DNA of 64,000 bases from Fagopyrum homotropicum (GCA_033239125.1 BSWB01000001.1:112958916-113022915); one strand, 5' to 3'. Shown: positions 21,991 to 34,152, counted from the stretch's first letter. Translations and numbers: made by a program. Notes: generated by a model not told the origin, from the letters alone.

Positions 21991-24900
21991 GGCAACAATG
22001 GCACTTGAAATCTTCTGAAAGACCAAATGTATAAAATAACTAGAACCCAAAAGGGGTCTAAAATTTTCAAAACGGATTTATGTTTTCACACAGGCGCATA
22101 GTCGGGTTGTTGGGTTAGTAGTACGTTGGACCACCATCGCTCTCCGTGGATCTCTACAACTTGGATCGATATTAGTTAGCATATAGACTTATTATGATGA
22201 GTATTAATGTATGTTATATATATGTATATGTGTAGTATGTTAGTATCCTACAGGATATATTGTATCCTTTAGTTGTGATATCATGAAGCGATTATCGCCT
22301 CATGATAAATCGGTAGCAGACTTGAAGAGTTTTCAATATGAGACAAAGGACTCGGACCTTGAATTGAGATTATACTCGGGTAGGCCTCTTGGTGATCCTT
22401 AGAAAGCATCCAAAGGACAAGTGAGCAAAGAAGTAAAGTTGTGAAGATAATTTTTAACACAAACACAATCAGATGAGGAAGAAATCCTTGAGTCAGTTCA
22501 GTTAGAAGCAATAGAAGGCCGTATAAGGAACTCGGGCATACGAGGCCGAGAGACGGAATTAGGAGGACCATGCAAGGGACTATAAGAGTGCGGAGTAGAG
22601 ATATCAATATTGGAACGAGACAAGTAGAATTGAGTACAACCAAGATTGTGGAATCAAGGACATTACAATCGAGGCGGATGCCATAGACCATTATGGGCAT
22701 CAGAAACCAGAAGAGGTAGAGTGTCAATCCGGGTGTGAGAATCTAAGGAGCACGGAATGAAGACCTACAATTGTGTGTAAAAGCGAAAAGGAAGACCCCA
22801 CAAGCGTGGGGAGATTTTGACCTTCTCAGAGACATAAGAAGTTGAAAGAAACCACAACGCGAATATTTAAAGAATGGAAGCTTGTAGCAGGGTCAACGGA
22901 GTTTCATGAAGGTGATATTACCACCAACTCCAGTGAAGAAATGTGTATGGGAGAAAGGCCCTGTTGGACTCGAGAGTCCATGGTAACCCCAATTATCACG
23001 AGTCTTAAGCCATCAACACAGACGGTCCATGCAAGAGGAACTGCAAGTGGATGATCATTACGGCCATAAGAATTACAAAGACACTTGCAAGCTATCGTGG
23101 AAAACTTGAAATGACTATTTATGTCAGATGGATGACCCAGTCGGACTAGAGAAATGGAGTTAGCCCAAAGGAAGCGGAAGGATGAAAGATAGAACAAACT
23201 AAAGAAGTATAAAAGGATTAGTTGAGTAGGTGATGCTTACCAAAGAATTTTATTGCCCGACGGGATATGAGAAAAGTAAGTTCAGGATACAGGGATGAGT
23301 TAACTATAGACTGACCAACGTCAACTGAGGATGAGCAAGTGTTGTTTGGTATTGACGAGTTATGTACCGTTAAGAAAAGATAATTGCGACTGTGGATTTA
23401 TGGGGTAGTTTTACCGACGCCTGGGAGGATTTCCTCAAGTATGCAAAAACAATCTTCTTAGACAACTAAAGGTAAAGAGAACCGTGTTAGAGGTTACTTC
23501 TTGGTTGGTTAAGATCAAACTCCGGTCGAGTCTAGTAGTTTAGATCCGTGTTAAAAGAAATAAGGAGGTAAACGGAAGATGGTTGTTTTCCAATCAGGAT
23601 TTTATTTCAAGCAGACAAGTAAGGAAAGTACTTGGTAATTCATCTGGTTAATCATTTCGGACTGACAGAACACGTCCTTATGATTACGGGGTGACAACAA
23701 AATAATAAGAGTAGCGCAGCGGAAGCGTGGTGGGTCCTAACCCACAGAACAAGAAGCTCAAGGGTGTTGATGGATGTCGTGTTGAGTTTAAGATGGTGAT
23801 AGTTGGTGAAATGTATTCTAGTTGGAAGGAACGTGAGATAGGATATGTGGAGTTAGTAAAAATGTTGTACGGAAACTTATGTGCATGTAGAGGTAGAAGA
23901 AGAAGACTAGTACCCTATTATGGATCCGAGTGAAGAGTGATGGCTTGTTACATGTCGCTAGGCAAGTAGTTTTGGAATTTTATACCTAACAGAGTACGTT
24001 AGAGTGAGTTTTCTTGATGGATTGAGAGAAGAATTAACGATGTGATAAAAGTATTGTGCATGGCCTGCACTAGAAAGCTCAAAGGGAGTTACTACCATCC
24101 TAAGTCGAAGGTACATAAGAAAGAGAAGCAACCGGAACATACTTGCAACCTAGTAACCGTGCTTAAAGAAAGCATAATCTTGGAGTAGATTTTATGTGTA
24201 ATGTTATATCGGAATGGAGCCGAGTTGCGTTTAGCATCAAAGGAATATTCTTGGTCCGGTAAACGTGGGGATATAAGAGTGCAAGGTTGATGGTGTGTTA
24301 GTAGTTATCGAGTAATTACGATCAAATGTTGTTAATATGAGGTCACCTTGTGTCTAGGGTTGTCATTGCGGACACATTCTATGTCACTTAAGATCTTGGA
24401 TACTGCTTAAGAAGTTTGAGTTGAGCTAGAGATCTATTAAGTAATATGATGACGTCGATAATACACAAAGATTGACCACCGGATTTTGATTGTTAAGTTA
24501 TATCAAGTTTAAGACCAAAAGTGAGCAGATGATGATTCTTTAATGGAGGAACAATATGACTGAGTCACACTAAGAAACAAGACCAAGTGAGTTGTGATAC
24601 AACTAGCCTTATATAAGCACTTGGTAAAGTGCCGGGAGATGTGTAAGGGTGATATCCTAGATCGGATACTCGGAATCTTTTTAGAAGACCATAAGGAAAG
24701 GAATTGTAGCAGATTACCCTCAAGAAGGTCATCAAAGAATTTGGAGGTGAGTTGTGTAAGACCACCATGTGAGACCTTAAGGCGGTTTAGAAGTGTAACC
24801 CCATTTTTACATGGATTATGTTAGAGAGATACCTACCATAGACAAGTTAGATCATCAAATTAAAAGATCAGACTGTTGAGCCGGATGATACCGGTGAAAT

Positions 24901-25252
24901 ATCCGGTAACCACTCTAGAACATGGTAGAAGACACTTGTGATCTGAGTACCTGAAAATATTTAAGTTTATGAAAAGCCGATAAGGCTACCTAAGATATTG
25001 GGGACATTAAGAGACGTAACAGTTCAAAGACCTATGTAGCGATAGTTGTAACCTCGGGAGTGACGAGTTAGGGTTAGACCTTGTATGTGTGATATTGTTT
25101 AACTGTTTGTTTATTTCATGATTTAGTGTTTAGTTAGTGATGTGTTCTTTTGGTAACCTTGATGTGTGGGATACTTAGATTTGGAAACGACGAGACTTTT
25201 GTGTAGTGATCAAACACACCCATTTGGTGCCTTAAAGGCCGATCAGGATTGT
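21991..25252 (+). other. Interior of + strand Tekay element, no recognisable coding
   Basis: I see no gag, protease, RT or integrase motifs on either strand; all frames are closed at short intervals. It is either extremely decayed or replaced sequence of a non-autonomous family. Confidence 0.6.
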
Positions 25253-25463
25253 CTTACCCTAAGTTTCGAGACGAAACTTATTTTGAGGGGGATCTGATGT
25301 AATGACCGGATTTTTCGTTACGCTTTGATAGGGTTAGAGGAGTTTAGAAAACAAAATTTAAAATTTTAGTAAGACTAGGATATACACGTTTATTTATGGA
25401 AGTCGTTTGATTAACTACCTTGTTCTAAGTTTCGGGACGAAACTTATTTTAAGGGGGTACTGA
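25253..25463 (+). promoter_or_regulatory. Duplicated polypurine tract and hairpin
   Basis: Two copies of the unit TAAGTTTCGRGACGAAACTT, A/T-rich bases, purine run, TGATGTAAT. Hairpins are at 25263-25277 (GTTTCGAGACGAAAC) and 25429-25443 (GTTTCGGGACGAAAC), 166 bp apart. The first is followed by a 166-bp piece starting TGTAATGACCGG, which looks like the beginning of a different LTR; the second is followed by the actual 3' LTR. Confidence 0.85.
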
Positions 25464-28400
25464 TGTAATATCCGGAATTTTTATTCCGTTTAATTCCGTA
25501 TCAAACCGGGTTTTGATCCGTTGATCTATCTCTGTCTACCTAGTCGTACACACTATCTCAAATTTTATCATTTTATGTAATCTCACTTCACATAAAATGA
25601 TAGAATTTTATATATCAAACCCTAATTCTTACAACTACTAGTGCATGCCTTTGGACAAGATCATGACAAGTTTTGACAAGTCATGGACAAGGCCATGCAA
25701 GGGCAGCCCACAAATGTTCACTTTCTAAAGCCCATCTCTTACTGTTTATGTGTGGCCCAACAATCTCCTAGTTGTATGATGGCCCAACAAGAGAGAAGAC
25801 TCTCTCTCTCCTATCCCTCTGTCGCCCCATCTGCGTAACGGCCGGACATGTTCCCTCATATCTCCTCTGCCCCCATATCTCTCTCCCTCTCTCCTGGTGC
25901 ATACATTCAGCACTTACCATCTTCTCTCTCCCGGTATCTCACGATAAGTTTCGGAGACCCCTCAGCACATAACAACGGACACCATCGCCTTGCAAGCCGA
26001 CTCAGCACCGCCAGCATCCTCAACAACCGGTAACGACGCCATCGCCCATCACCCTTTACGAACCCGGTCGGCTAATGATGTCTTTGGCGAACCAACGGAA
26101 AGCTGCAAACATTTGGGGGAGTAGACTCGGCCCCTAAAACGACTTCCCTCTCGTACCGACGTCGGCAAGGTGAACCCTATTCTCTTCCTCCTCCTTCTGT
26201 TACTATCCTGGATTCTGATTGTAGCCCGATGTACAGCACCGGCAAGACTGCTCGACGTTGCTGACCGTGCATCGCAAAGCCCCCTCGATCGTCACCGTTA
26301 GCAACCAGGTGAGTCTCGATCTAGCGCAAGTCTCGGTGATGCCGCCTGCTGCGTTAGTTTTCCTTCACTGTGAACAACAAGCGCAAGTCTCGATCAAGCT
26401 CTATTGTACAGCACCCACAGGACCCCGTCACGAGCCGCACCACGACGCCAACCCTTCCTTTCTTCTTGCTGAGGACTGGTATCGATAGGTCGATCAGAGT
26501 TACACCGGGACGGTGAGTTCCTTTCACTTCGATCCCTTGCCTTCTTTGACTATATTGTAGATGCAATAGCTTGGGTGTAGGTTGTTATATAAGAGGGTAG
26601 CAGGGGATGAAGGGAGGCTAGTTGTGTAGGGTATTCATGGTTGGACAGGTTAAGAGTAGCAGGTTAGTTCTCTCGGTATCATGGTGAATAGTGTTGTTGC
26701 TTTGCGTGTACCCTGTCGGCCTTAAGGTTCGAACTGGAGGCAGCCTGTATAAGCATAAGTATAGGAGTGATTGCAGGGAGAATCGAAGTAGGAACCTCTT
26801 TACATGCCTTGTTATAATTCCTGAGTTTTCAGAAGTGATGAACAGCTAACTTTGGGTCCAATTTTGGGTAAGCTAGACTACTTTTTTGCTAGTTTTCGGA
26901 TATGTTATAGATGGTATTGCATATTAAATCATACTAAACTTTCAGAGGAATCCATGTTATGGTTTGAGAGATATGGGATTTCAAAGTTGACTCCTCATAC
27001 AGTTTTTATAAATGTGTTGAGTTGAGAAAAACAGCATGGGATGTTGTTTTGTGACATAGTTTTGAATAGGCTTTTGATTTCTGTTGGGCTTGAATTTTTG
27101 ATATGATATAGTTGGCATATTTTTGTAGATCATATTAAAATTTGGGAGAAATCCAGCGAGTGGTTTAGGATTTAAGATTTTTTCAAAGTTTGAGTCGTAA
27201 ACAGTTTTTCTGTTGTGCTGAAATTTCTAAGTGTTGAGGAAAGGTGCTTGTGATGCAGTTTTGTGAGATAATTTAAATAGGCTTTAGATCTTATTTGCAG
27301 CTGAATTTTGGATATATTATAAATAAGATTTTATAGTAGAACATATTAAAATTTGGGATAAATCCAGCGAGTAGTTTAGGAGTTATGATTTTTCAAAGTC
27401 AAAACAGTGTGTTGTTTGTTAAGTGTTGTAACCAACTTTGGAAATTTTTGTAGAAGTGATGGTTGAACAGTTTTAAGAAATCTTTGCTCCTAGGAATAGA
27501 TGAGATATCATAGATGATCTAGGGAATTATTTCGGAATTTTTATAAGATTATTCAAATTTTATATTTGAAGCCGAAGTTGGACCTTAACGATCTTTCCGA
27601 AAATAGGGAAATGGGTAAATTGCCAGTTTATAACCAAACTCATCTTTAGGAGTTATAATATGACTCTTTAGTATCAAATAAGAGTTTAGGCATGAATTAG
27701 AGAATTTTTGGAAGTTTCGAGACCAAGGGTAAAATAGTCATTTTACCATAAATTGGTATTGTATTAAATTCTGTTCTAATAGGATCTACTACCTTAGAAG
27801 TCTTAGAAAGTGTGATGACACACTTGCCTCCTTTGACAGGCAACCGAGTTATACAGTTACAGATTGAGTTGTGATTAAGAGAATCGAGATCTGATTCAGG
27901 TAAGTCCACGGACTTACTTAGTTGACTTCTTGTATGAGTGTAATGTGTATGAGTGGTGTTTGTTAGTTATGATAAATAACGAAACCGGATTAGGCCGACT
28001 TTATTATTTACGTAATTGACCCAAGTGTATGATAACGGGTCGTGACATCATCTACCTAGCTCTTGCGAGAGTCTAGGAGGTTCCCTACGATCAGCACAGT
28101 CAGGTAGACGGTCAAATGCATTAGTACCATTCCGCGTTGGTAAACGGGGACAGGGGTGAGGTTTGGGAATCCCTCATGTCACAAAATAAGTATCATTAGT
28201 AATAACCTATCACCTAATTAAAGATAATAAAAGGATTGAGTGTTGCATGTTGATTGTGTATGTTGTGTGTTTGTGCTTTTACCTTTATACTTATGCATAG
28301 AATGTTAGCTAGCGGTTTTATACCGCTTGTAGATGCCTTGCAAGTTAAGACAGTTGTAGAGAGATCCGGAGGGAATGGTCAGCCGGGTCCACGTACTTAT

Positions 28401-28632
28401 TTAGTTGGGGACGGGGATGTCTTCTGTTCTTCTTATGTATCGTTTTGGTACCTTTGCTTTGTAAGGCTGATACATATCCTCCATGTATATATTGTTTAAA
28501 ATTTTCAAATGTTTAAAATACTTTTGTGCCTTGTTGTAAGATCCAAGTAAAATTGTTGTCAAACTAAGGTCGGGACCCATTGTGAGGTCCTAACTAGTAG
28601 CTCCCCGAATTCTCAGAATTTGGGGTGTTACA
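25464..28632 (+). repeat. 3' LTR of + strand Tekay element
   Basis: 3169 bp, the same termini as the left copy; scattered substitutions and a few short indels separate the two. Confidence 0.88.
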
Positions 28633-28637
28633 CAACA

Positions 28638-29173
28638 CTTCTTAGAAAAACTTTGCAACTTCCATCACGTACTCCAGGGGTTGCCATTCCGAGACAAATT
28701 GTCATGTAACTTCCACCTTTGGTGCATTGGTTCTTTTGGGCCTTTATCAACAAGATCTTGTATTCGGTTTTCCTTCAAATGCTCCCACGGTTCAGGGTTG
28801 TTCCCCATGTCATCGTTATGGCGCCTTGGAGGTCCGGATTAATTCAAGGTCGGTCTTAGTGTAAAATACCCCTTCCATCGTGCTAGACTTCGTGATATCT
28901 CTTTTTCTCGTCCAATTACGTCACCACCGATACAGTCTTTTCTTAGCACTTGACCGGTGGTCATGGTACCAATGATCTACCCCGATCTATTGGGGTGATG
29001 TCTCTCTCACACGAGTACTGCTCTATCTCATGTTACAAGGTTGATCGTACTTCATCTCTGGAATTCGAGGTTTGCTCAAGTCTTCTGACTCTTGGGCTTT
29101 CGTTAGCTTCAGCTTAAACTTCCGACTTCCCAACACATTGGGGAAGTTCCTCATATTCTTCCTTAATCAGGTG
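28638..29173 (-). pseudogene. Old Tekay-like element interior, middle piece
   Basis: Flanked by the duplications CAACA on the left and TCACC on the right, so it continues 18022-18775 and 47002-47773. On the - strand a short open stretch near 28640-28800 has gag-like composition (Trp, Lys, Glu and Arg rich), but I cannot name a domain. Confidence 0.4.
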
Positions 29174-29869
29174 TCACCTGTTCGCTCCAAACGGTGAGTG
29201 CAAGCTTTAAATTTATAACCCTAGACTTAAGCTTAAAACAAGGATGCGAACCCGCAGTGTACGGGTCTATCGTAGTAAAAGCAAGGAATTCCAGGGGTCG
29301 ATCACAGGGACTCGGTGAAACAAAGTCAATAACGGTAAGCTTCGTGAATACTAACCACAAGAGCAATTAACACAATCAAAGATGAATAAAAAGTCAATAA
29401 AGCAAACATGCAATTCTAGGGATTAAAGCGTCTAGTTGTGGTTCCAACTCAAGATCTAAAGATAAGCGGACAAAGCTGAGATTTTTGCAAGGGGAAGGTG
29501 TTACTAAAGTGGAATAGATCACCGGGTAAGTCTCACTACTCACTAATGCTAAACCGTAACTTCTATTACTGGGTATGTCTCAAGGAATTAAGATAAAGAA
29601 CTATAATCTCAAACTAACCCACCATCTAAGGGAATAGAATCAACCTTTACCGGGTAAGTCTCAGGCTAACTCACAAAGATGGGATGGAAGCACTCTCAAA
29701 CCCCAATAAAGGATAAACCTTTATTACCTATGCTTATGATCGTTGGTACACAAACTAAGGAATTACCGGGTAAGTCTCATCCTAAGCTTGCATTGAACCA
29801 GAAAAGGTGTAATAAGAATAGGATTTGGCAAACTCCAACACTTAACTCTCACTTTAGGATCGGATAAGC

Positions 29870-29924
29870 CACCTCGGTCAGCCAAATTCCACCCCGGTCG
29901 AGATGTTCATCGACTGAACGAAAT
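29870..29924. repeat. Palindrome cluster, family C (LTR slot 2)
   Basis: CACCTCGGTC (29870-29879), ACCCCGGTCGAGAT (29891-29904), GACTGAACGAAAT (29912-29924, decayed half-site). The counterpart is at 45927-45981, where the centre reads CCGGCCGAG. As in family B, a CAGGGTCC motif follows on the + strand. Confidence 0.75.
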
Positions 29925-30573
29925 GCTTAGGGTTAAGGTTAAAGACTCGAACTTTCAGGGTCCTACTGGAATCTAAGATTATTCTATCATTGTTTTTCCC
30001 ACAACCTTCAGCTAGTCACCCTAGAATCACACAAGGAAGTTGTCACTCATCATCATTGTGAAAGTATTAATCAAAAATATGGGAAGAAGGTGAATGTTTG
30101 AACAAGAAGAATTTAATAAAAAGACTTCAATAACTGAATCAAATATCACAACAAAGCGTTCCTTGGATAGCAATCCAACAAGACAAGACAACAAGGAAGG
30201 GAATTAAAGACAATCTTACAAAAATCCTCCAAAAAGCTATAAAAGCTATGATCTTCAATCTTCCTTCAACCTTCAAAAAGGTTCTTCAAAACTCCCAACT
30301 GGAGTATGGTTGCAACGATGTATGCTGGATCTCGCAGCCTTCAATGGTGTATATCGTGCAAAGCGGGATGTTGGATTTGTGGAAATCCAACCCTTTTTAT
30401 AGGAAAATAACCCTCCAAAGATAAAATATCTTCGAAAGATCTTCTCCCATAAAAAATAGGTAAAATATAAGATCTTCTTCCTTCCAGGAGCCAAGCCCAA
30501 ACATATAAGATCACTTTCCAAAGATAAAAGATCTCAGCCAAGAATAAAATATTCTCGCCGCGTCCTAGGTATT

Positions 30574-30638
30574 CGCCTCGGTCGAGTCGGCGTCTCTGGA
30601 TCACCTCGGTCGAGATGAATTTCTGGTCAACCGAGGTG
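30574..30638. repeat. Palindrome cluster, family C (LTR slot 1)
   Basis: CGCCTCGGTCGAG (30574-30586), CACCTCGGTCGAGATG (30602-30617), TCAACCGAGGTG (30627-30638). About 300-365 bp from the LTR start in element sense. The counterpart in the right LTR is near 46633-46697. Confidence 0.85.
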
Positions 30639-30939
30639 AGTCAAAACTGAATATGAAATCTCTCAAAACTGGTCCAAAGTGAATCTTTAATCCATGGCTA
30701 TGCTCCCTGGATGGTTCCTTGTGTTCCTCAATGTAGCTTCAATGACTCCATAGCTCCTTTTTGATGCAAAACGTGCCATTTTACCTACAATTACAGCAAA
30801 ACTAGGTGTAGACCTCGATTCTCGCAAAGGTAGATGAAATGGTAATATAATCACATAATATACATACAAACATGCAAATTATGAAAGATAAAACGTTCAA
30901 ACAAACCCCAAAATATAGACTATAATTCATGCTATCAAA

Positions 30940-30978
30940 ATACCCCATACTTAGCCCTTGCTTGTCCCCAAGCAAGTT
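30940..30978 (-). promoter_or_regulatory. Polypurine tract and hairpin, element C
   Basis: AAGTATGGGGTATTT beside the LTR on the - strand, preceded in element sense by the perfect 8-bp-stem hairpin at 30959-30978 (CTTGCTTGTCCCCAAGCAAG on the + strand). Confidence 0.8.
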
Positions 30979-31430
30979 CCGCATATAGAAGACAAGATAG
31001 AATGGATTATAGGTCATAAAAATCAATGGAAAGTCTTTCAAAAACATTTTTATGGTGTGCAACAATCATAGATCACTCTAAGAGAATACTTCATGGAATT
31101 TAAAATCAAAATATGATCAAAACATTTTATAAATATAGAAAAGTTGTTCATCTTTGCATAAAATCATAGAATGCGTAATAAGTCATAATTATCAAAATTA
31201 ATCATGTATAATCCAATTTAAACCACTAAGTCAATCAACAAGCTCAAGGTCTCAAGGGCTTCCCAAAAGAAAAGGTCAAGAAACGTGTAGGGTAGGGATG
31301 TATGTAAGGTAATGTGATGCTAGAATCCGGGAAAAGGATGAACTTCAGTTTCACTTTGACTTGCAACATCTTCCACCAATAAGCTTTGCTTATTTCACAC
31401 TTTTTTCTTTTACTTTACTTTTTGGGATGC

Positions 31431-31623
31431 ATGGACAGAGGTGCACAATAACCGAAGCCTAGGAAATCCGCAATCATCAATTTCTTGAGATGCATCAAAC
31501 CCTTGATGCACATACCATGACCCGTTAGGAATATCGCTCAATCCGACTTTGGCAAGACACAAACACCCGGATATGTGAATGGTGCCGAGTTACTCATCTT
31601 CATGATTAACTTCCCCAAACCTA
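31431..31623 (-). other. Conserved noncoding block, element C
   Basis: Counterpart of 519-716 and 35035-35228; the core GGTGCCGAGTTACTC is at about 31580-31595. The flanks, 30979-31430 and 31624-32030, hold no recognisable gene. Confidence 0.65.
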
Positions 31624-32034
31624 AAATTACTTTCTAGAACTTTCACTTCCAGCCAACTTCTCAACTTTAACTTCACTTGCTTTTACCACTTTGCTTGCTT
31701 CCAAATTTCCGGATAGGTAAAGGGAGGCAAAATGTATATGAGGGGCTAAGCATGAATAAGAAGAAGAAGAGAGAAGAATGAATTGCCTTGGTCTTTCCAG
31801 GAAGAAAGTGAGAGAACTCATAACGTGGTGTCAACCTTCAGATTCAACATAATTTAGATAAAACAAAGTATTAAACATGCCAATAATTTCAAACAAAGCA
31901 TTTAGCAACTTAAACATATTATAAAACCTTTCAACCACATAAAGAATTTAAAACCAGTCAGTAAGCAAGATCTTCACTGAGATCATATCCACATAAGTAA
32001 CACAAAAATAATTTTCGAAAACTCTCAGTTAACC

Positions 32035-32108
32035 CACCTCGGTCGAGGTGTTCTTGGGTCAACCGAGGTGAAACGCCTCGTTTGGCCAAGACTGACTCGG
32101 TCGAGGTC
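32035..32108. repeat. Palindrome cluster, family C (internal, 3' side)
   Basis: CACCTCGGTCGAGGTG (32035-32050: 7-bp perfect arms, GT centre), TCAACCGAGGTG (32059-32070), a CGCCTCG half-site near 32075, and CTCGGTCGAGGTC (32096-32108). Confidence 0.85.
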
Positions 32109-32294
32109 AAAAAAATTTTTTAAAACCATTTTTTTCAGTTTTGACGTTTTTCTCAATCAAATAACCTGTAAATATGCATGCAATCTCACATAAACATATA
32201 AATGCAGAAGTGAAGCATAAATATAAAATATCCGATCAAATAATCATCGAAGTCATCGAATAAGTACATCAAATCGTCATCAAATAAGTACAAC

Positions 32295-32330
32295 AAATAC
32301 CCCATACTTGGGACACACTGTCCCAGTGGG
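32295..32330 (-). promoter_or_regulatory. Internal polypurine-like tract plus hairpin, element C
   Basis: On the - strand, hairpin CACTGGGACAGTG (32316-32328) then AAGTATGGGGTATTT, identical over 15 bp to the LTR-adjacent polypurine tract. Compared with elements A and B the stem has changed from CATTG/CAATG to CACTG/CAGTG, a paired change. Confidence 0.7.
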
Positions 32331-32414
32331 TCAATATAAGTCTAAAAATGAGAGTACTCACCGGATAAATAGCTGAACTGCATAAAAATATAATAAAGAA
32401 AATCCTGCAGCTCC

Positions 32415-32887
32415 TCAATAGTCGCGATCCGGTGGTGGTGGTGGTGGCACGTACGGATACTGGGTCGGGTCGAACGGATAGCCCATAGCCTGTTGGAACT
32501 GTATCTCCATCATCCTGCGCTGATAGTGCTGGCCCTCTAACATCTGATGAGTCCAGCTGCCAATCTGTCGGTGTTGGGCAGCAAATCTCTCATGCATGTC
32601 GACAGTAAGGGCAGCATAAGAATCTATCATCTGATCCGTCAGATCATCGATCCGACGATGGGCCTCTGAATCTCTATGACGGCGTGTCCTACGCCTAGCA
32701 GGTCTAGCAGGTGATGCAGCAGGTGCAGGCTCAGTATCCTCCTCATCCAGATCTATAATCGATGGTGCGCTAGTCCCTGCAGTATCTGTCCCTGTATCCA
32801 TCGGGACTCCACCCTCTCTCTCATCCATTGTTCCTCGTCATCAACCTCCTCCTCCTCAGCTGGGGCAGCTGCTGCCTCCCTAAAATC
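32415..32887 (-). pseudogene. Element C second ORF, C-terminal part
   Basis: Continuation of 39207-40162 on the far side of the nested element, beginning with an acidic Glu/Asp-rich segment. Near 32825 the frame changes: the first frame ends in a stop at about 32753, and an overlapping frame (32828-32415) continues with an Arg-rich patch (RPARRRTRRHRDSEAH), a helical region rich in Gln and Met, and a polyproline C-terminus (YVPPPPPPDRDY). A single-base shift before the nested insertion, or a mutation, is the simplest reading. Its function is unknown. Confidence 0.7.
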
Positions 32888-33478
32888 TGTTCGCCACTTA
32901 GCGTGCGTGCAATCAAGCTTTAAATTTATCAAACTAGAATAAAAGCAAGCGAACCCGCAGTGTACGGATCGGCGTAGATTAGCAAGTATTCCAGAGTATC
33001 GAACACAGGGATTTGGGGGGAACAAATCCAGTTAAGATTATCAAGCAAGTAAATATGTGGAGCTTTTCAAATTATTGGGAAAACAGCAACCCTAAAGATC
33101 CAGGTATCTAATTGTGGCAATCGATTCAAGATATACTAAATGATATAAAGACAGAGTTGAGATATGCAAAGGTATGCTAATGTAAGGTAATCGTACGGTG
33201 AAGTTCCAAAAACCTTATATGACTCACCTATAAGAAACTCTCTATACAGGTTGTTGAGGCTTCAATATAGAAAGATTCTAAAGGCAAGAATTAATGTCAA
33301 ATACCCAAACTTGTAATCCAAAGGTCAAGACTAACTTAACCGATTGAGGTTATGACACTCACAATCGAGGTAGAGGTTGTTGAGGCTTCACTACCACCTA
33401 GAAAAGGCAAGCCTAAACTAAGTTAAAGCAAATCTTTAACTTTGAATTAAAGTAAAAGCAAGATTCGTAAACTGAAGT

Positions 33479-33537
33479 AAATCACGGGTAGTTCTTGAGA
33501 ATCACGGCCGTGGAAACCTAAGAACAGGCCGTGATTT
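33479..33537. repeat. Palindrome cluster, family B (nested element LTR, slot 2)
   Basis: AAATCACGG (33479-33487), palindrome CACGGCCGTG (33503-33512), CCGTGATTT (33529-33537). The outer half-sites are perfect 9-bp complements. The copy in the other LTR is at 38143-38201. Confidence 0.88.
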
Positions 33538-34152
33538 AGGGTGTCGACGATATCTCTCTAACTCTCAGGGTCCAATCAAATTACAATCGATCTATCATTA
33601 TCTAAGCCACAACTATCAACCCTTCACCTTAGAATTGCTAAAGGGTTTTAGCCAATAATCATAGTCATAGAATCAAATATCAAATATGAAAGGGAGAAAA
33701 GGTAAAACCTTGAAATCTCAATAACAAACACAAAACCAATGTCAATAAAACTCAAAAGTAACTTGCGTTCAATAGATGTAGGATAGAATAAGAATCTCTC
33801 ACAAATCTCAAGGAACAAAGAAGAACGGGATGTCAATCCGCCTTCAAATGAAACCCTAAAATCTTCCAACTTCGCAAAAAGGGAAGTGCGTCCTTCCCCA
33901 AATCTTCCCTCCAAATGGCAAGACCTCCAAGTCTGCCTCTCTAAGTATCCTTTGGAGAATTTGACTCCCTCTAGTCTCCCTTTGGAGAAATTGACTCTTC
34001 TAGTCTCCCTTTGGAGAAATTGGCCCTCTCTAATCTCCCTTTGAAGAATTTTGACTCCCTTCAAATGTTGAAGGCTATCGAATATATGTAGGGATAAATC
34101 TAGGGTTTTTAAAGATAAAACCCTAAATATTTGGGCTGAAATTGAATCCGCT

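Larger units (their letters stand above)
18781..28632 (+). mobile_element. Complete + strand Tekay-type element with no usable genes
   Basis: Two LTRs (18781-21969 and 25464-28632) flanked by the perfect 5-bp duplication CAACA (18776-18780 and 28633-28637). It has an initiator-Met-type primer site after the left LTR and a Tekay polypurine tract before the right one. The 3.5-kb interior has no ORF with recognisable retrotransposon domains; the longest open frame is antisense (22281-22727) and looks accidental. The LTRs differ by roughly 2 percent over the first 600 bp by eye, so transposition is fairly recent although coding capacity is absent. Confidence 0.88.
29179..30939 (-). repeat. 3' LTR of element C
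   Basis: TGTTCGCTCC to CATGCTATCA. It carries GCGAACCCGCAGTGTACGG near 29247, four ACCGGGTAAGTCTC-like repeats (29521, 29568, 29649, 29765) spaced much as in element A, and two palindrome clusters (29870-29924 and 30574-30638). Confidence 0.92.

Noticed and set aside
22281..22727. 148-codon - strand ORF, Leu/Ile/Val rich, looking like membrane segments
   Set aside because: Antisense to the interior of a + strand Tekay element, no family resemblance, composition explained by A/G-rich sense strand.
25772..26033. Short ORFs repeated at 18990-19290 and 25772-26033
   Set aside because: They lie in the twin LTRs of one element, in a CT-rich stretch, and differ in frame between copies.
33648..34064. 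138-codon - strand ORF present identically at 38312-38728
   Set aside because: Identity only reflects the two LTRs of one young element. The frame runs through tandem CCCTTTGGAGAA repeats and is not kept in the related LTRs at 5653-7260 and 16368-17902.
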